A program made the translations under genes and the position numbers. A stretch of DNA of 33,301 bases from Kipferlia bialata (taxonomy: Eukaryota; Fornicata). Below are positions 18,609-29,619 of this stretch, one piece after another (the first letter of the stretch is position 1; each line of letters starts with the position of its first letter). Location of the stretch: the NCBI GenBank assembly GCA_003568945.1, contig BDIP01000076.1, positions 1-33,301 of the forward strand, written 5' to 3'. Under the pieces are notes generated by a model. That model saw only the letters and a program-made list of their open reading frames with translations, had not been told where the DNA came from and ran no database searches.

Positions 18609-21600
18609 CTATGAAGAAGACTCCTTCGAAGACTCCTCCTCACTGCTTGATATAAGATCATCCATCCAGCCCAGGTCAGGTAGCGGTTCTTCTCCCACAG
18701 TCGAAGACCCCTCATCACTGCTAGACATATCATCTTCCATCCAGCGTAGGTCAGGGAGAGAGTCATCTCTCACGGTCGAAGAGTCCTCATCACTGCTTGA
18801 CATATGATCCTCCATCCAGCCAAGGTCAGGTAGGTAGTCTTCTCCGGCAGGCTCAGTGGTCACACAACTACTGACCCTCTCCTGTCCCACTACGGTGTGT
18901 ACAGTATCACCTGTAGATATACTAAATGATACGTGTTTTCCCTCTGTCACAGGGGGCGCAGTGTTAGATGCAGTAGGCTGTCCGAAAGGCACTCTTTTGG
19001 CTGGAGGGGGTGGAACCGTCAAGGGAGTAGACATAAGGGATAGGTCAAAGGAGAAGTCGAGGGCAGAGGGCTTTACGGCGGAGCCATGAAGCTATCGTTA
19101 ATACACCCCATAATATTACAACAAGTTTGGACGTGTTACAACAAATACGCATTCGTCAGACGTGTGTATCATGTAGCATAGTACTTCGTAAACCCTTACC
19201 AGCAATTGGTCTTGCTCAGAGTATGTGGTGGGCGCCTGCCAGTCACTTTCTATGGCACTGGTGTGAGTATATATCCGAAACTGGACACTGATCATATGTT
19301 TGCTAATCACGAATCCAAGTTGTAGTGCCGGGAAAGCTTACCTCTTGCCCTGATCGTTACTGGACAGAACAGGGATCGAGACCACTTCCTTCATATGGAG
19401 CTTCCACTTGTCAGAACACATCTCCAGGTCTGTATTACTCGTAACAAAGTGGGAGACATCGGTAGGATGGGGTTGTTTTGGAGACTGTGGAACGGTTGTA
19501 ACGCTTTCACTAGAAGAAGAGGCCTGATTGTTACACTGGAAAGAGACACATGATGTATATTAGTGAAGCACACACACGTCGTAGAATTTTGTGCCAGATG
19601 ACATATATCTTGAACATGATCATTGTTTCAACTATTGTATGGTTCACGGCGTATGAATGTTTGGTTGTGTTGTATCCTGAAGGTCCAGAGCGCAAATTTA
19701 GGACATATTCAATATGTCACATATTGATACATCCTGTGAGGGTGGCGTCGTGTTTGAGGTACAGAGGATGAAATCACACCACTCTGCAAGAACTTCTTAC
19801 AGTGTAATAAGGCCATCCAGCTATACATATATCATAAAGTCATCATTCAGCACACTCTCATGATTGACCAACTAACCTCTCTTTCCGAATATTGGTCAGT
19901 CAACTCCAGCTCTCTCTCTTGCATTACCCCTTCAAGCCTGATTGGACAGTTGATCTGTGGTAACAGGTCTCACAGGCACTCTTTACACCACTTTAACCAT
20001 CACTCGACACAAAGAAGAGATTGTTGTAATGCACCCACTGAGGTCCATTCAGTGCAATAGACTACATACTGGAGTTGCAAAGGTCATCATCCCAACCAAC
20101 TCACCAAACAGGTGCTGAGATATAATGAAGGGCAAGAATACTGACCTTGTGGTCAACATCAGAATGGTACTTCTTCATGTGCGTTACACAGTTTGACTTT
20201 TGTGTAGTCATTCTGATGTTAGCAAGGTAACAAGAGCATTCCATAGTGTACTTCCTTCCAACATATTTGTGCAAAGTCAGTATGCATCGGGTGTTTTGAG
20301 TGCACAAAGAAGAATATTACACATACTCCTACTGAGGTAGTATGTGCAGTAGCACCTTAGTGTATAGAACACCTCACTTGTAGGAACACATTTCTGAAAT
20401 GTAAGGCCCTCACCTGTCACAGCACGGGCACCCCCACATGATGCCGTAGTGGACGGAATCAATGTGCACCTTGAGGTATCTCTTGGTAGCGAACCTCTTC
20501 TCACACTGCGGACCTTGAAATGGCTTCTCACCTGTGTGAGAACGTATTTGGGTGTCCATATTTGCTAGCATTAATCAATGAACCTGCTCTGTCTACCTTA
20601 ATAGGCATATAGATCTGAGTCTCACATGTTACACTGTATACTGGGCAAGAGTGAGTAGCTCTGAGAGAGTCTAAAGTGGAGACTGCAGAGTAATTGAGAG
20701 TTGCTGCAGGTACCTGGACGTTTGTGCACTGAATTCTCTGGGATGGACCCAGCTCTGGAGGATGGTATAGAAGCTGTATGTTCCTAGGAGTAAGACAGTA
20801 TCTTTGCATGTGATAACATACATCACAGAGCGACGCTGAGGTTCATCTAGGACACTACGAATAAGGCAAGCTTCCATATAGCATGTATGTAACGTGAATC
20901 ATATATAGGGTGTCACAGTTGTTAGTTACTTACCTGTTCTGTCAAGGGAGGGACTCTGATGGGGTTGTACTCCTGTGGGTGATTTGTATGTCAATGAGGG
21001 AAAGATATGTAATCAGAAGTCTGTTAGAACCCACTGTTGCCACTTGCAAGTACTATCAAGGTGATACTATCAAGTTGATAGTATCAACAACTATTCGATT
21101 GTACTTGGAACAAGTTACCTCAAAACTCCCCCTTGGGTGCTGGTGCTTCATGTGCTGTACAGCGCCACTTCTCACAGAGAACACCCTGGGAAATGAGAGA
21201 AAGTAGCACATACTTCTCTGTGCTTGCAAGATTACTGGGTAGCAGGGGGCACTAGATACAGAGTAGAGTACCCAACTATGTGTTTGAAGAGTGAAACATC
21301 TATGTGCACCTTCCGCACCCGTCCATCGGACACTGCCACCGGATGCCCCTATGGACCCCTTGGATGTGGGTCTTGAGGGCCCCTGGGGTAAGACAACTTG
21401 AAGTTCATATGATATATATAGAGTGGATGGTATATGTCATTACATTGTAGTGTAGATTCTGCGTAGGATACTACACGATTTACCTTTCTGTGCGAACCTC
21501 TTGTCACACTCTGGACAGGGATAGGGTCTCTCATTGGTGTGGGTGTGGATGTGGTCGTTGAGATTGGCTGCACGTTAGTAGCATATGATGCCCTATATAT

Positions 21601-22639
21601 ATAGTAAGAATCAATTAGTTACTGTATAGAACACGTACTGCGTCTCTTGAACCCCTTGCCGCAGTATGGGCATAGATGGTCCTTGCCCTTGTGGGTCTGG
21701 GACAGGTGGCGGTGCAGGGAGACTGGGAGTAAGTCACGTGAGAGTAAGAGGCACTGCTACTAACACAAACGGCTGCAGGTCAGAATGGAGATTCATATAC
21801 AGGTATCGGTGGAGGGAGACTGTGAGTATAACAGGATGTCAGGATACCGCTAAGAGTATACTGCGTTAAAGCGATAGTAGAAATTGTTGCGAGCAATATA
21901 TACATGTACTAGTACTGTTCTTCCGTACCTCTGTTATTGAAGGTCTTCCCACACTTTGGACAGGCATTGGCATCTGGTTGTGAGTATAAGACAGAAGGCG
22001 GAACATTCAGGTCTTCCCTTTCCGATGTTAACTCTCACTTTACTAACACCAGTATTCGTGTTACCAGTATAAGATTATACAGTGTGGCACCTTGTGGCTC
22101 TGAGTCTGAGTCAGGGTCTGAGAGATAGACACCCTCTTTAGGAGAGTCGACTTGAGTTGCCAACACTGATACATCAGAGGGATATTGACTGATAGTTACT
22201 GAGGTGTTTTGAGAGTATAGTTACCTGGCTGTTCCGTGTCTGAGTGCTCCAGGTCAGACGAGGACTCAGAGGCTACCCCACTGCCGGATGTATGGGCTGA
22301 AGCACCTGCTGTGAGATGGCATGCCCCTGAGCAGAGAAGTCACAACATGTAACATGTTCTAAACATGTATGATACGGCGGTGCATGGATATAGCGTACTA
22401 TACAGACTATGTATTACAGAGGAGTCATAACCATTATATCGTGACACTTGAAGTGAGCAACACTCTAACACACCCGATGGAGGCAGTGCAGTCACTCTAG
22501 CAGCTCTGCCAGCACGTTCACTTGTCACAGCGGGTGGGGCCTTGTTTGATGGCATCTCTTGCTTTACAGCAGTCTCTTCTTTCGCTTCCACATCCACCTC
22601 CGTTCTGCCCCTACATCCCCTACGAGGCCTATTCTTCAT
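18609..22639 (-). CDS. Six-finger C2H2-like zinc-finger protein (585 aa), copy 2
   Basis: Tandem paralogue of the gene at 14912-17888. Exons: 22639-22474, 22326-22225, 22165-22091, 21973-21929, 21722-21639, 21567-21484, 21382-21310, 21185-21119, 20972-20934, 20783-20714, 20564-20414, 20212-20146, 19535-19342, 19257-19200, 19091-18609; total 1,758 nt. The first nine exons match copy 1 in length, apart from one codon in exon 3. Fingers 1-4 lie at residues 119-140, 147-167, 175-196 and 203-226. A second cluster, absent from copy 1, follows a classical TGEKPF linker: finger 5 (286-307) has Gly where the first Cys belongs (GGT at 20512-20514), and finger 6 (314-335) is complete (CPCC...H330...H335). 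The sequence before the linker (NMDTQIRSH) resembles the tail of a lost finger with His changed to Gln. The C-terminus is acidic and holds three 25-residue repeats. The start is fixed by an in-frame upstream stop. The last three exon joins are less certain than the rest. Confidence 0.8.
18612..18833 (-). repeat. Three 25-residue acidic Ser-rich repeats (75-bp period)
   Basis: Residues 512-585 of copy 2 form three units beginning LPDLGWMEDH, LPDLRWMEDD and LPDLGWMDDL, each followed by a Ser/Asp/Glu run. The LPDLxWM core with acidic Ser-rich flanks looks like a short linear interaction motif of the hydrophobic-in-acidic type, as in transactivation domains; this is inference from composition only. 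The last unit ends at the stop codon. Confidence 0.85.
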
Positions 22640-22960
22640 AAGATCCAGGCCTGCCCTTGACCCTGTCACACTCTAGACAGGGCCCCTGTTGCTATGTAGT
22701 GTTTTGACTGAGTAGAACCCCGGTCTACAGTTTCCGCCTACTCTCTTGTGGCCGTGGTGGGCACTCTGTTTTTCGAGAGTGTGGGTGGCCTTAGTTGTCT
22801 GCTAAGAACAACCAGACGGTGGCAGAGACGGTACTAGGCTAATACCTGTAGTATAGGCCTTCGTCACTGTAGAAGGGGCTATGTGCCAACCCACTCTGCT
22901 ATACATTGAGGGTATCTCAAACATTCATAGATGCTTTCACGCCATCTTAGTGATAGTGTC
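22640..22960 (-). promoter_or_regulatory. Upstream region of zinc-finger copy 2, conserved with copy 1
   Basis: Counterpart of 17889-18210. It retains the block 22862-22940 and an inverted repeat at 22661-22682 (CCCTGTC, 8-nt loop, GACAGGG) starting 22 bp before the ATG, exactly as in copy 1, although the loop sequences differ. The retained stem and spacing point to a leader RNA hairpin or a palindromic binding site. Confidence 0.6.
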
Positions 22961-23483
22961 AGCACTGAATTCATGGCACTATGGTATTTCCAAGGAAATA
23001 GCCACATAACGGTAATTAGAAACATAACGGTAGTCACATATAATTAGAGTACTACGGTGTTGTCATGGAAACTACAACGGTGTTGATCAACAGTACTTTG
23101 TGTAGTCTATACAACTATATAGTCTATAGTCTATATACAAATTGTTTTGCAGCGGAAGGAGAGAGGAGGAGGGAACCTCCCGGAGGGCACACCAATATAG
23201 AAACTATCTAGAGTCAAATTCTGGCCAAGTAGACAACACTCATTCTTCGCATACATGCCCATATCTATAGAATAATGTATGTACATACTTAAAATAGTTA
23301 TTATAGGCTGTACTATAGACTTTAGGTCCTGTATATAGTATGAAGAGCAAATGCATGATAGATCCCCTTGGTTCAATTGATACTGACGGAATATTCATAA
23401 TGATTATGAGATAATTAATAATGACTATAGCAGACTCCTATTGAATAGTATGACACATACAGTGGGATGGGGGGGGGAATCAT
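22961..23483. other. Intergenic region, nothing recognised
   Basis: AT-rich DNA of about 520 bp between zinc-finger copy 2 and the small gene at 23484-24077. It has a minor direct repeat (CATAACGGTA twice near 23003-23032) and a G-run at 23467. I see no gene in it. Confidence 0.5.
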
Positions 23484-24077
23484 TTACGATATATAGTTAT
23501 CGAGGTGTCCAGCACACCTCTCCCTGTACTGATCGAGTGAGTCCAGTGCCAATGCCACCTTCTCCGCCTCAGAGAGAGAGGGGTCTCGGAGGGCATCTGC
23601 GGCACTTAGCATCACGCGTCTCTCTTCTGAGGTACTCACACTCTCCGACCCGTCATACGTGGTGACCTCCACAGCCCAGGGGTCGCTGACTGCCACCCAC
23701 TGGACATCCAGGCGTTCGTGGTTACGGCCTCTATACATCTCCTTTACCTCCCCCTCCCCCTTTGGCAGATACACCTCTAGGAGCCAGGCCAGAAAAGGCT
23801 GGAATCTGTATGGCTCGTATTTGTCCCCGTACCTCTCCTCCTCCTCAATACCCCTTGCAGCGCAGAGCTCCCAGTGCTGCTCGAGCAGGGCCTTGGCCCT
23901 CTCTGAGATAGTGACCCCGCCTGAGCCATAGGGGGGACTGTATACACAGGCTGTCTCTCCCTTGTGCCTCAGAAGGTATGCATCGTACGTGTCATCACCC
24001 TGCACGTAGATATCTCCCACGTGCTGTGCCTGAGGCATAGCAGGTTCAGCGGATGCCTCATTAGCTGTCTGTGCCAT
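23484..24077 (-). CDS. Small protein of unknown family (197 aa), divergent paralogue A
   Basis: An intronless frame that starts at ATG 24077. I do not recognise the family. Residues 21-40 (GDIYVQGDDTYDAYLLRHKG) match residues 12-31 of the divergently transcribed gene at 24234-25200. Further similarity covers an FxPFLxWL motif, a DPWAVEV-type stretch, a Ser/Glu-Arg-rich segment ending in ADALRDPSLSEAEKV, and the end DSLDQYREx2AGH. The composition is acidic, with no signal peptide or membrane span, so it is probably soluble. Where the partner has an intron, this gene reads straight through (YR-F). Confidence 0.82.
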   Translation of the reverse strand: MAQTANEASAEPAMPQAQHVGDIYVQGDDTYDAYLLRHKGETACVYSPPYGSGGVTISERAKALLEQHWELCAARGIEEEERYGDKYEPYRFQPFLAWLLEVYLPKGEGEVKEMYRGRNHERLDVQWVAVSDPWAVEVTTYDGSESVSTSEERRVMLSAADALRDPSLSEAEKVALALDSLDQYRERCAGHLDNYIS

Positions 24078-24233
24078 CTGCAGCGAAGTGTGTGGAGAGA
24101 CATTCGGCCAAAGGCATCAGAATCGGATATTTTGAGACTTTCCGGTTTTTCATCCAGACCCCTTTTCGAAACTCTCCACACACATGCTCTGTGACGCTAC
24201 TGTCAAGCACTCTCTCTAACCTCATTCGTAGCC
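24078..24233. promoter_or_regulatory. Shared divergent promoter region with a 12-bp inverted repeat
   Basis: The 156-bp gap separates the two start codons of the paralogous pair. GTGTGTGGAGAG at 24088-24099 and its exact complement CTCTCCACACAC at 24172-24183 face each other, each about 10 bp from the ATG of gene A and 50 bp from the ATG of gene B respectively. The arrangement suggests a symmetrical regulatory element or a trace of an inverted duplication that gave rise to the pair. Confidence 0.6.
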
Positions 24234-25200
24234 ATGCAATCAACTGAGCCCACAGTCCAGCACGAGGGAGCCATCTACACTCATCGGGGTGATACTTACG
24301 ATGCATACCTGTTGCGCCACAAGGGCAAGACGTGTGTAGCGTATGACACCTCCTATATTAACAGGGGTCTATATCTATCGCAGAGGGCTCTGGAGCTTCT
24401 GAGGGAGCACAATGCTAAGTACCCGGGTGAGAACCCAACTGAGCTGAACCAGAAGGAGGCAAAGGAGATGGAGGAGATGGAGAGAGATATGGGTGAGGTG
24501 TGGAGCTTGGAGACCAGCCAGGTATGGAGAGAGGAGCATGATGAATGGCAGGAGGAGTTAAGAGCCCAGGCCAAGATGGATGGGAGAAAGTACAGGTGAG
24601 CGCCGCATGCTGCATTACAATCTCCCCCTCTGTTTGCAACTCTACCTGTTACCCTACTAGTTCTTCACCCTTCCATAGTTGACACATTCTCTTTCTCTTT
24701 CTCTCATCCAGGTTCTACTCATTCAAACACTCTCTCAGACCTTCACCCATTCTCTTAGGCTCATTACTTAGGTTCCACTCTTCTTATCTCCCTGTCTCAC
24801 CTCCCAAGTCGGTCTCTTTTTCCCTCTCTCTCTCTCTCTCTCTCACATACTCTTACCCCATAGGTTTGACCCCTTTCTCGGGTGGCTGGTACGCACCCTC
24901 CCACGTGGTGCCTGCAACAGTGAGAGGGAGGCTATGATTCTCTTAAGTGATGCTCTCACTATGGGTCCCTCTGAGATTGAGATTGAGTGGCTAGACGTTC
25001 CCTCCCCATGGTGTGTCAACATACACTCCCATAGCGGCAGAGAGAGAGTGAGTGCAAACGAGTCCAGGCGGCTCCTGATGCAGATAGCGGGTCCTGTCAA
25101 CGACCCCTCCCTCACAGATGCACAGAGGGTGGAGGCGGTGAGGAGGGGACTCACTGAGTACAGAGAGGGCAACCCGGGGCACTGCGCCTCTGGGTACTGA
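24234..25200 (+). CDS. Small protein of unknown family (232 aa), divergent paralogue B, one intron
   Basis: Exons 24234-24595 and 24864-25200 join in phase 2 to give 232 residues. The donor is GTGAGC and the acceptor CCCATAG; the 268-bp intron is CT-rich and lacks TA repeats. Residues 12-31 contain the conserved TYDAYLLRHKG. The middle is Glu-rich and probably helical (about residues 60-110). After the intron come RFDPFLGWLVR, DVPSPWCVN, a Ser/Arg-rich segment, NDPSLTDAQRV and an end YREGNPGHC, each aligning with gene A. Compared with A it has a longer Glu-rich insert just before the intron. Function unknown. Confidence 0.85.
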
Positions 25201-25435
25201 ATGCTTGGTACAGTATAGAGAACAATATTCATTCAGCTGGACTTGCAGCTCGCAGACCCATTGCAATATGTAGACGCTGACGTAGATCTCAATATATTTA
25301 CTAATTCAACCATTACACTCACTGGGACGTATATGTCCTAGTCTCTCAATCATCGGGTACGCTCTCAAACAAAACGAGCGCCTCTAAAACCCTCTCTCCC
25401 TCCTATCATTCACCGACCATCTGTCATGGTATTCC
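25201..25435. other. Convergent intergenic region (235 bp)
   Basis: Lies between the stop of paralogue B (25198-25200) and the stop of the RasGAP gene (25436-25438 on the minus strand). No gene seen; it presumably holds both 3' ends. Confidence 0.65.
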
Positions 25436-28041
25436 TTAGTCTCTTGTGGCAAGAGAGAAGTCCTCGTAGAGATCCATGCCGCTGGGGTGTAAGAGCAGCA
25501 GTATATATATAACCACAGAGATACGTATAGAATATATTATATAGAATGAATATTAATTAAGAGCATAATTAATTAAGAGCAGCAGAATGACCACAATACC
25601 AGTCATAATAATACATATATATGAATAATACAATATATGATATACATTCTATGATTGATACACTTATATGAATATTCAGAAGGGAGAAAGAGACTGAGCC
25701 AGTAGAAGGAAAGAGATGTCATACTTGGTGAGTGCCAGCAGGAGTGCGTCTCTGTCCTCCACTGCCAGCAGGATGTTCTTCCTGGGGGGTGAGGTATACA
25801 CTCGCTCCCACACAGACTTACTGCATATATATGTGTACATAGGATACACACGGGGGGGGTAAGGTGGGTATATATGTAAATATTAATATATACTAAAAGA
25901 TACTGAGAGAGAGGGAGAGACAACGGATGTTCTTCTTGGGGGGTAAGGCATAAATACTCTCTCTCACATACATACACATATATATGTATAGAAAAAGATG
26001 CATACCATATCCCCTCCTTTATCGTATTACACCGAGTATATATGTCAATTCATATACATAAACATATGTACACAAATTCACAATATACCTAGTCTCCTCC
26101 TCGTATATAAGACCCATACACGGTCTCCTATCTGTATATATATATCTGTATATATACATATATATATCCTATACCTAGTCTCCTCCTCGTCGTAAAACTT
26201 GATCCAGACCTCGAGGGGCATGTCGCCAGCCCTGGGGATGAGGGACCATCACTGATAACACTCCACAACTATATATCCACAACTCAAAGTGCATTCTCCC
26301 TTCCAAGAAATGAATACTATATAATACTGATAACATACATCTAACCTGACTGTGTCCAGCTCCGAGTAGTGCCTCTCTGTCTTGATCTTGGTCCCATCCA
26401 GGTTCATCAGGGAGTCCTAACAGATAAGAACAAGTATATATAACTGATACTAGTATATATAACTGATACTAGTATATATAACCATATATATATATATATA
26501 TATATTACCATCCAGGTCATCAGGGAGTCCTACAGAGTGAGTAACAACAAATGAAAACAATAGAATGAATAATGATGACAATATGGCCTGGATATCCCGG
26601 TATATACAAAAGAATAACCTTGTTGAGCTTGAAAACCCTGGACCAGGCTACGTATATGTCTATACATAGACTCTCTGAATACTTAACAAAATGTAGAATA
26701 TGTATGTATCTCTTACCTTGCTGAGCTTGAACACCCTGGACTGGGCCTTGCCCTTCCTGTTGATCTGGGGTGAGGGAGAGAGGGAGAGAGAGAGACCATA
26801 TAACAAACAATAAGAAAGACCAAGAGATATACTTGCATAGTATCCCATATATACTAATATATGCATCCCTCCCCATCTGGGTGACCCTCTGTCAATATCA
26901 TAGTATATCATAGTATATACAAGTATATTAGTATACAATATACCTTTGTGACCTCGTATGCAGAGGGGGCCTCAGTGTTCCACCAGCTGAAGCAGATCTC
27001 AAACAGCTCTCCTAGAAGGTTAGAAACATGGATAACTGTGTATCATATATATATGTATATATGTATATATTCAAGGTATGGCAGATCTCGGACAGCTCTC
27101 CTGGAGGGTGAGATGCATACTAAGTCGTGTATATCGAGAGTCTATGTCCCAATATTCAAAACGCACACATTATATATATACACATACGCCTACCTAGGAT
27201 CTCGTCCCTCTGTCTCACCGATGCACACTCGTAGATACGGGGAGCCCTAACATGAGTGAACATACAATGAGCGACATGGGATGGAAGATGTATAGGCCAC
27301 TATGTGGATTGTATACTGGTATTCACACCCTCACCTGTCGCCCTTGTCTGCTGGGAAGTATCCCACTTCCATATATGCCCATATATTATAGTTCATTAAC
27401 ATATATACATACATATATATATATATATGGAAAATATATATCTCACCTGTCGCCCTTGTCTGCTGGGAAGTATCCAACCCTGGTCTCGACCTGGGGGTGA
27501 GAAGGTGGGGTCTTAAACAGTGAATATTCCACTAATCCTATATCTACCTTAGCGTCATTGTCGATGGCAATGATGAGCACCGGCTGGTGGGTACCATACA
27601 TAATAATTCATGTATATATAGAATATATATATACACATTTATTCACTATACCTTAGCGTCATTGTCGAATGCAATGATGAGCACCGGCTGGTGTGGGGGG
27701 GCTGTGATCTCGGAGATCTCGGAGATCATCATCTCGTTCTGACGGTGAGGACAGAGGTGAAGTGTGCGTCCATATTGGTATACATACGCCCATGTATATA
27801 CGTGTATATATGTTACCCTGCACACACCTTGATGATGGCTGGGTAGTGTAATGACTGATCCCTCTACATGTACATACACACACATACAAATGATATGAAC
27901 CATGCCACTTGTACTAACCTTGATGATGGCTGGGTATGTAATGACTCATGGCTATATACATACGCACATAATAAATATATGTATACATGCTGCATTATAC
28001 CCACCTTGATGATTGCAGGGTATGCAATGACTGATGGGCAT

Positions 28042-28074
<33 letters not shown>

Positions 28075-29583
28075 CATATATATACATATATATATATATG
28101 CTAATGCACCCACCTTGATGATGGCTGGGTATGCAATGACTGATGGGCATATACATATACATATATATATATATACATACATATTAATATATATATATAT
28201 ATATATATACATGCTGCATTATACCCACCTTGATGATGGCTGGGTATGTGAGGGGCAGGGAGGCCACGGGGAGCTTGTCTGGAGGGTGAGGGGATGGCCC
28301 ATACTTATACATGTCAACGTCATATTGGATACTACTACGAACCTGGGTTGGGTGTGGGACCAACAGAGGGGTCTACTCCATAATACTAATACCATACAGT
28401 ACATATATGTATATATATACATATCTGTAAAGTACCTGGGTTGGGTGTGGGCTTCCTCTCGATGTTGAGAAGGGAGGAGGGGGTGAACTTGATCACTCTG
28501 GGGGTGAGAGGCGCACATGTAGAGTAAGGGAGAAATAGAGAAAGCGCTACCAATGTCTCTTGTATGCTACAGCACAAGCCGTACCTCTCCTGCCTCTTGT
28601 TCTTCCTGTTGACCTTGGTCACGGCATACTCCTTGGGCCTGGGGTCAGACACAGACATAATATTAGACTAAGGCTATATATATGTATAATATGTATATGT
28701 ATATGTGTGAATGTATATGGCTTGGTCACGGCATACTCCTTGGCATGGGGTGAGGCAGACACACAATAAGGCATATTCAAAGAACTCACATCAGTAACAC
28801 ATGTTCCGTTAATACTAATATCATTGCTGTAATATAGGCATGGATTCATGTGTAAATATACCTAGGGTTGACCCTGTCTGTGTATGGCTCGGGTCCAATG
28901 ACAGGGGTGGCACCCAGGGTGTACAGGAGCTCGTCGAAGGAGGTCCTGGGATCATAAGCATATGGTTACACTTACAAATACATACACATATATGAGGAGG
29001 AGAGAGGCCATGGTGTACAGGAGCTCATCGAAGGAGGTCCTGGGGTAAGTATAGTATAAATGTATACAGAAATGTAATAACATAAACACACAAGTGCCCA
29101 AAAATTACAGAGAGGTAAGGGTGTACAGGAGCTCGTCGAAGGAGGTCATGGGGTGAGAGGTATATACATAGAGTCACAGTCCCAAATACATGTATAAGTA
29201 CATAGTAACACATGGTGTACATTAACTTATCGAAGGAAGGTCCTGCGGTGAGGGGGATATATGTTAATATTCAGTAGCATATACACACATACCTGAATGC
29301 CACAAAGTCTGTGCAGATGCCCTGGCCAGAGTTGGACTCGATGTCCTGCATCACGCCTGGGGGTGGGGGTGAATATTAATACACATGCACACAAATATAC
29401 AATTAGAGGGGTAGGGAGGGAGTTCAGGTAATCTCATGTGCACACACATCGTATTGGTATATACATACCTGCCATGACGAAGTCCCTGTAGCTGCTGAGT
29501 GCCCTGTGTGCAATGGCCAGTTCACGCAGGGTGTACTCGGTCATCTGGATGGTGTCTGGGGGTCAGAGGTATGTATGGATATG

Positions 29584-29619
<36 letters not shown>

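Noticed and set aside
18499-18807. A plus-strand protein with Ser-rich repeats
   Set aside because: It is the reverse reading of the acidic repeats in the last exon of zinc-finger copy 2, whose frame is supported by splicing from upstream exons.
20414-20564. A separate zinc-finger gene starting at the ATG at 20559
   Set aside because: The exon joins the preceding one (20783-20714) in phase through a TAG acceptor, and the ATG lies inside a remnant finger helix. I kept it as an internal exon, though a second start is possible.
23150-23185. A small hairpin (GGAGG-GAA-CCTCC) upstream of the small gene region
   Set aside because: A five-base stem with a three-base loop is expected by chance in purine/pyrimidine-rich DNA. 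No conserved counterpart was seen.
27828-28278. A CRISPR-like array of short repeats with spacers
   Set aside because: The repeated unit is the end of a coding exon plus its splice donor, the spacers are microsatellites, and the setting is an intron of a eukaryotic gene.
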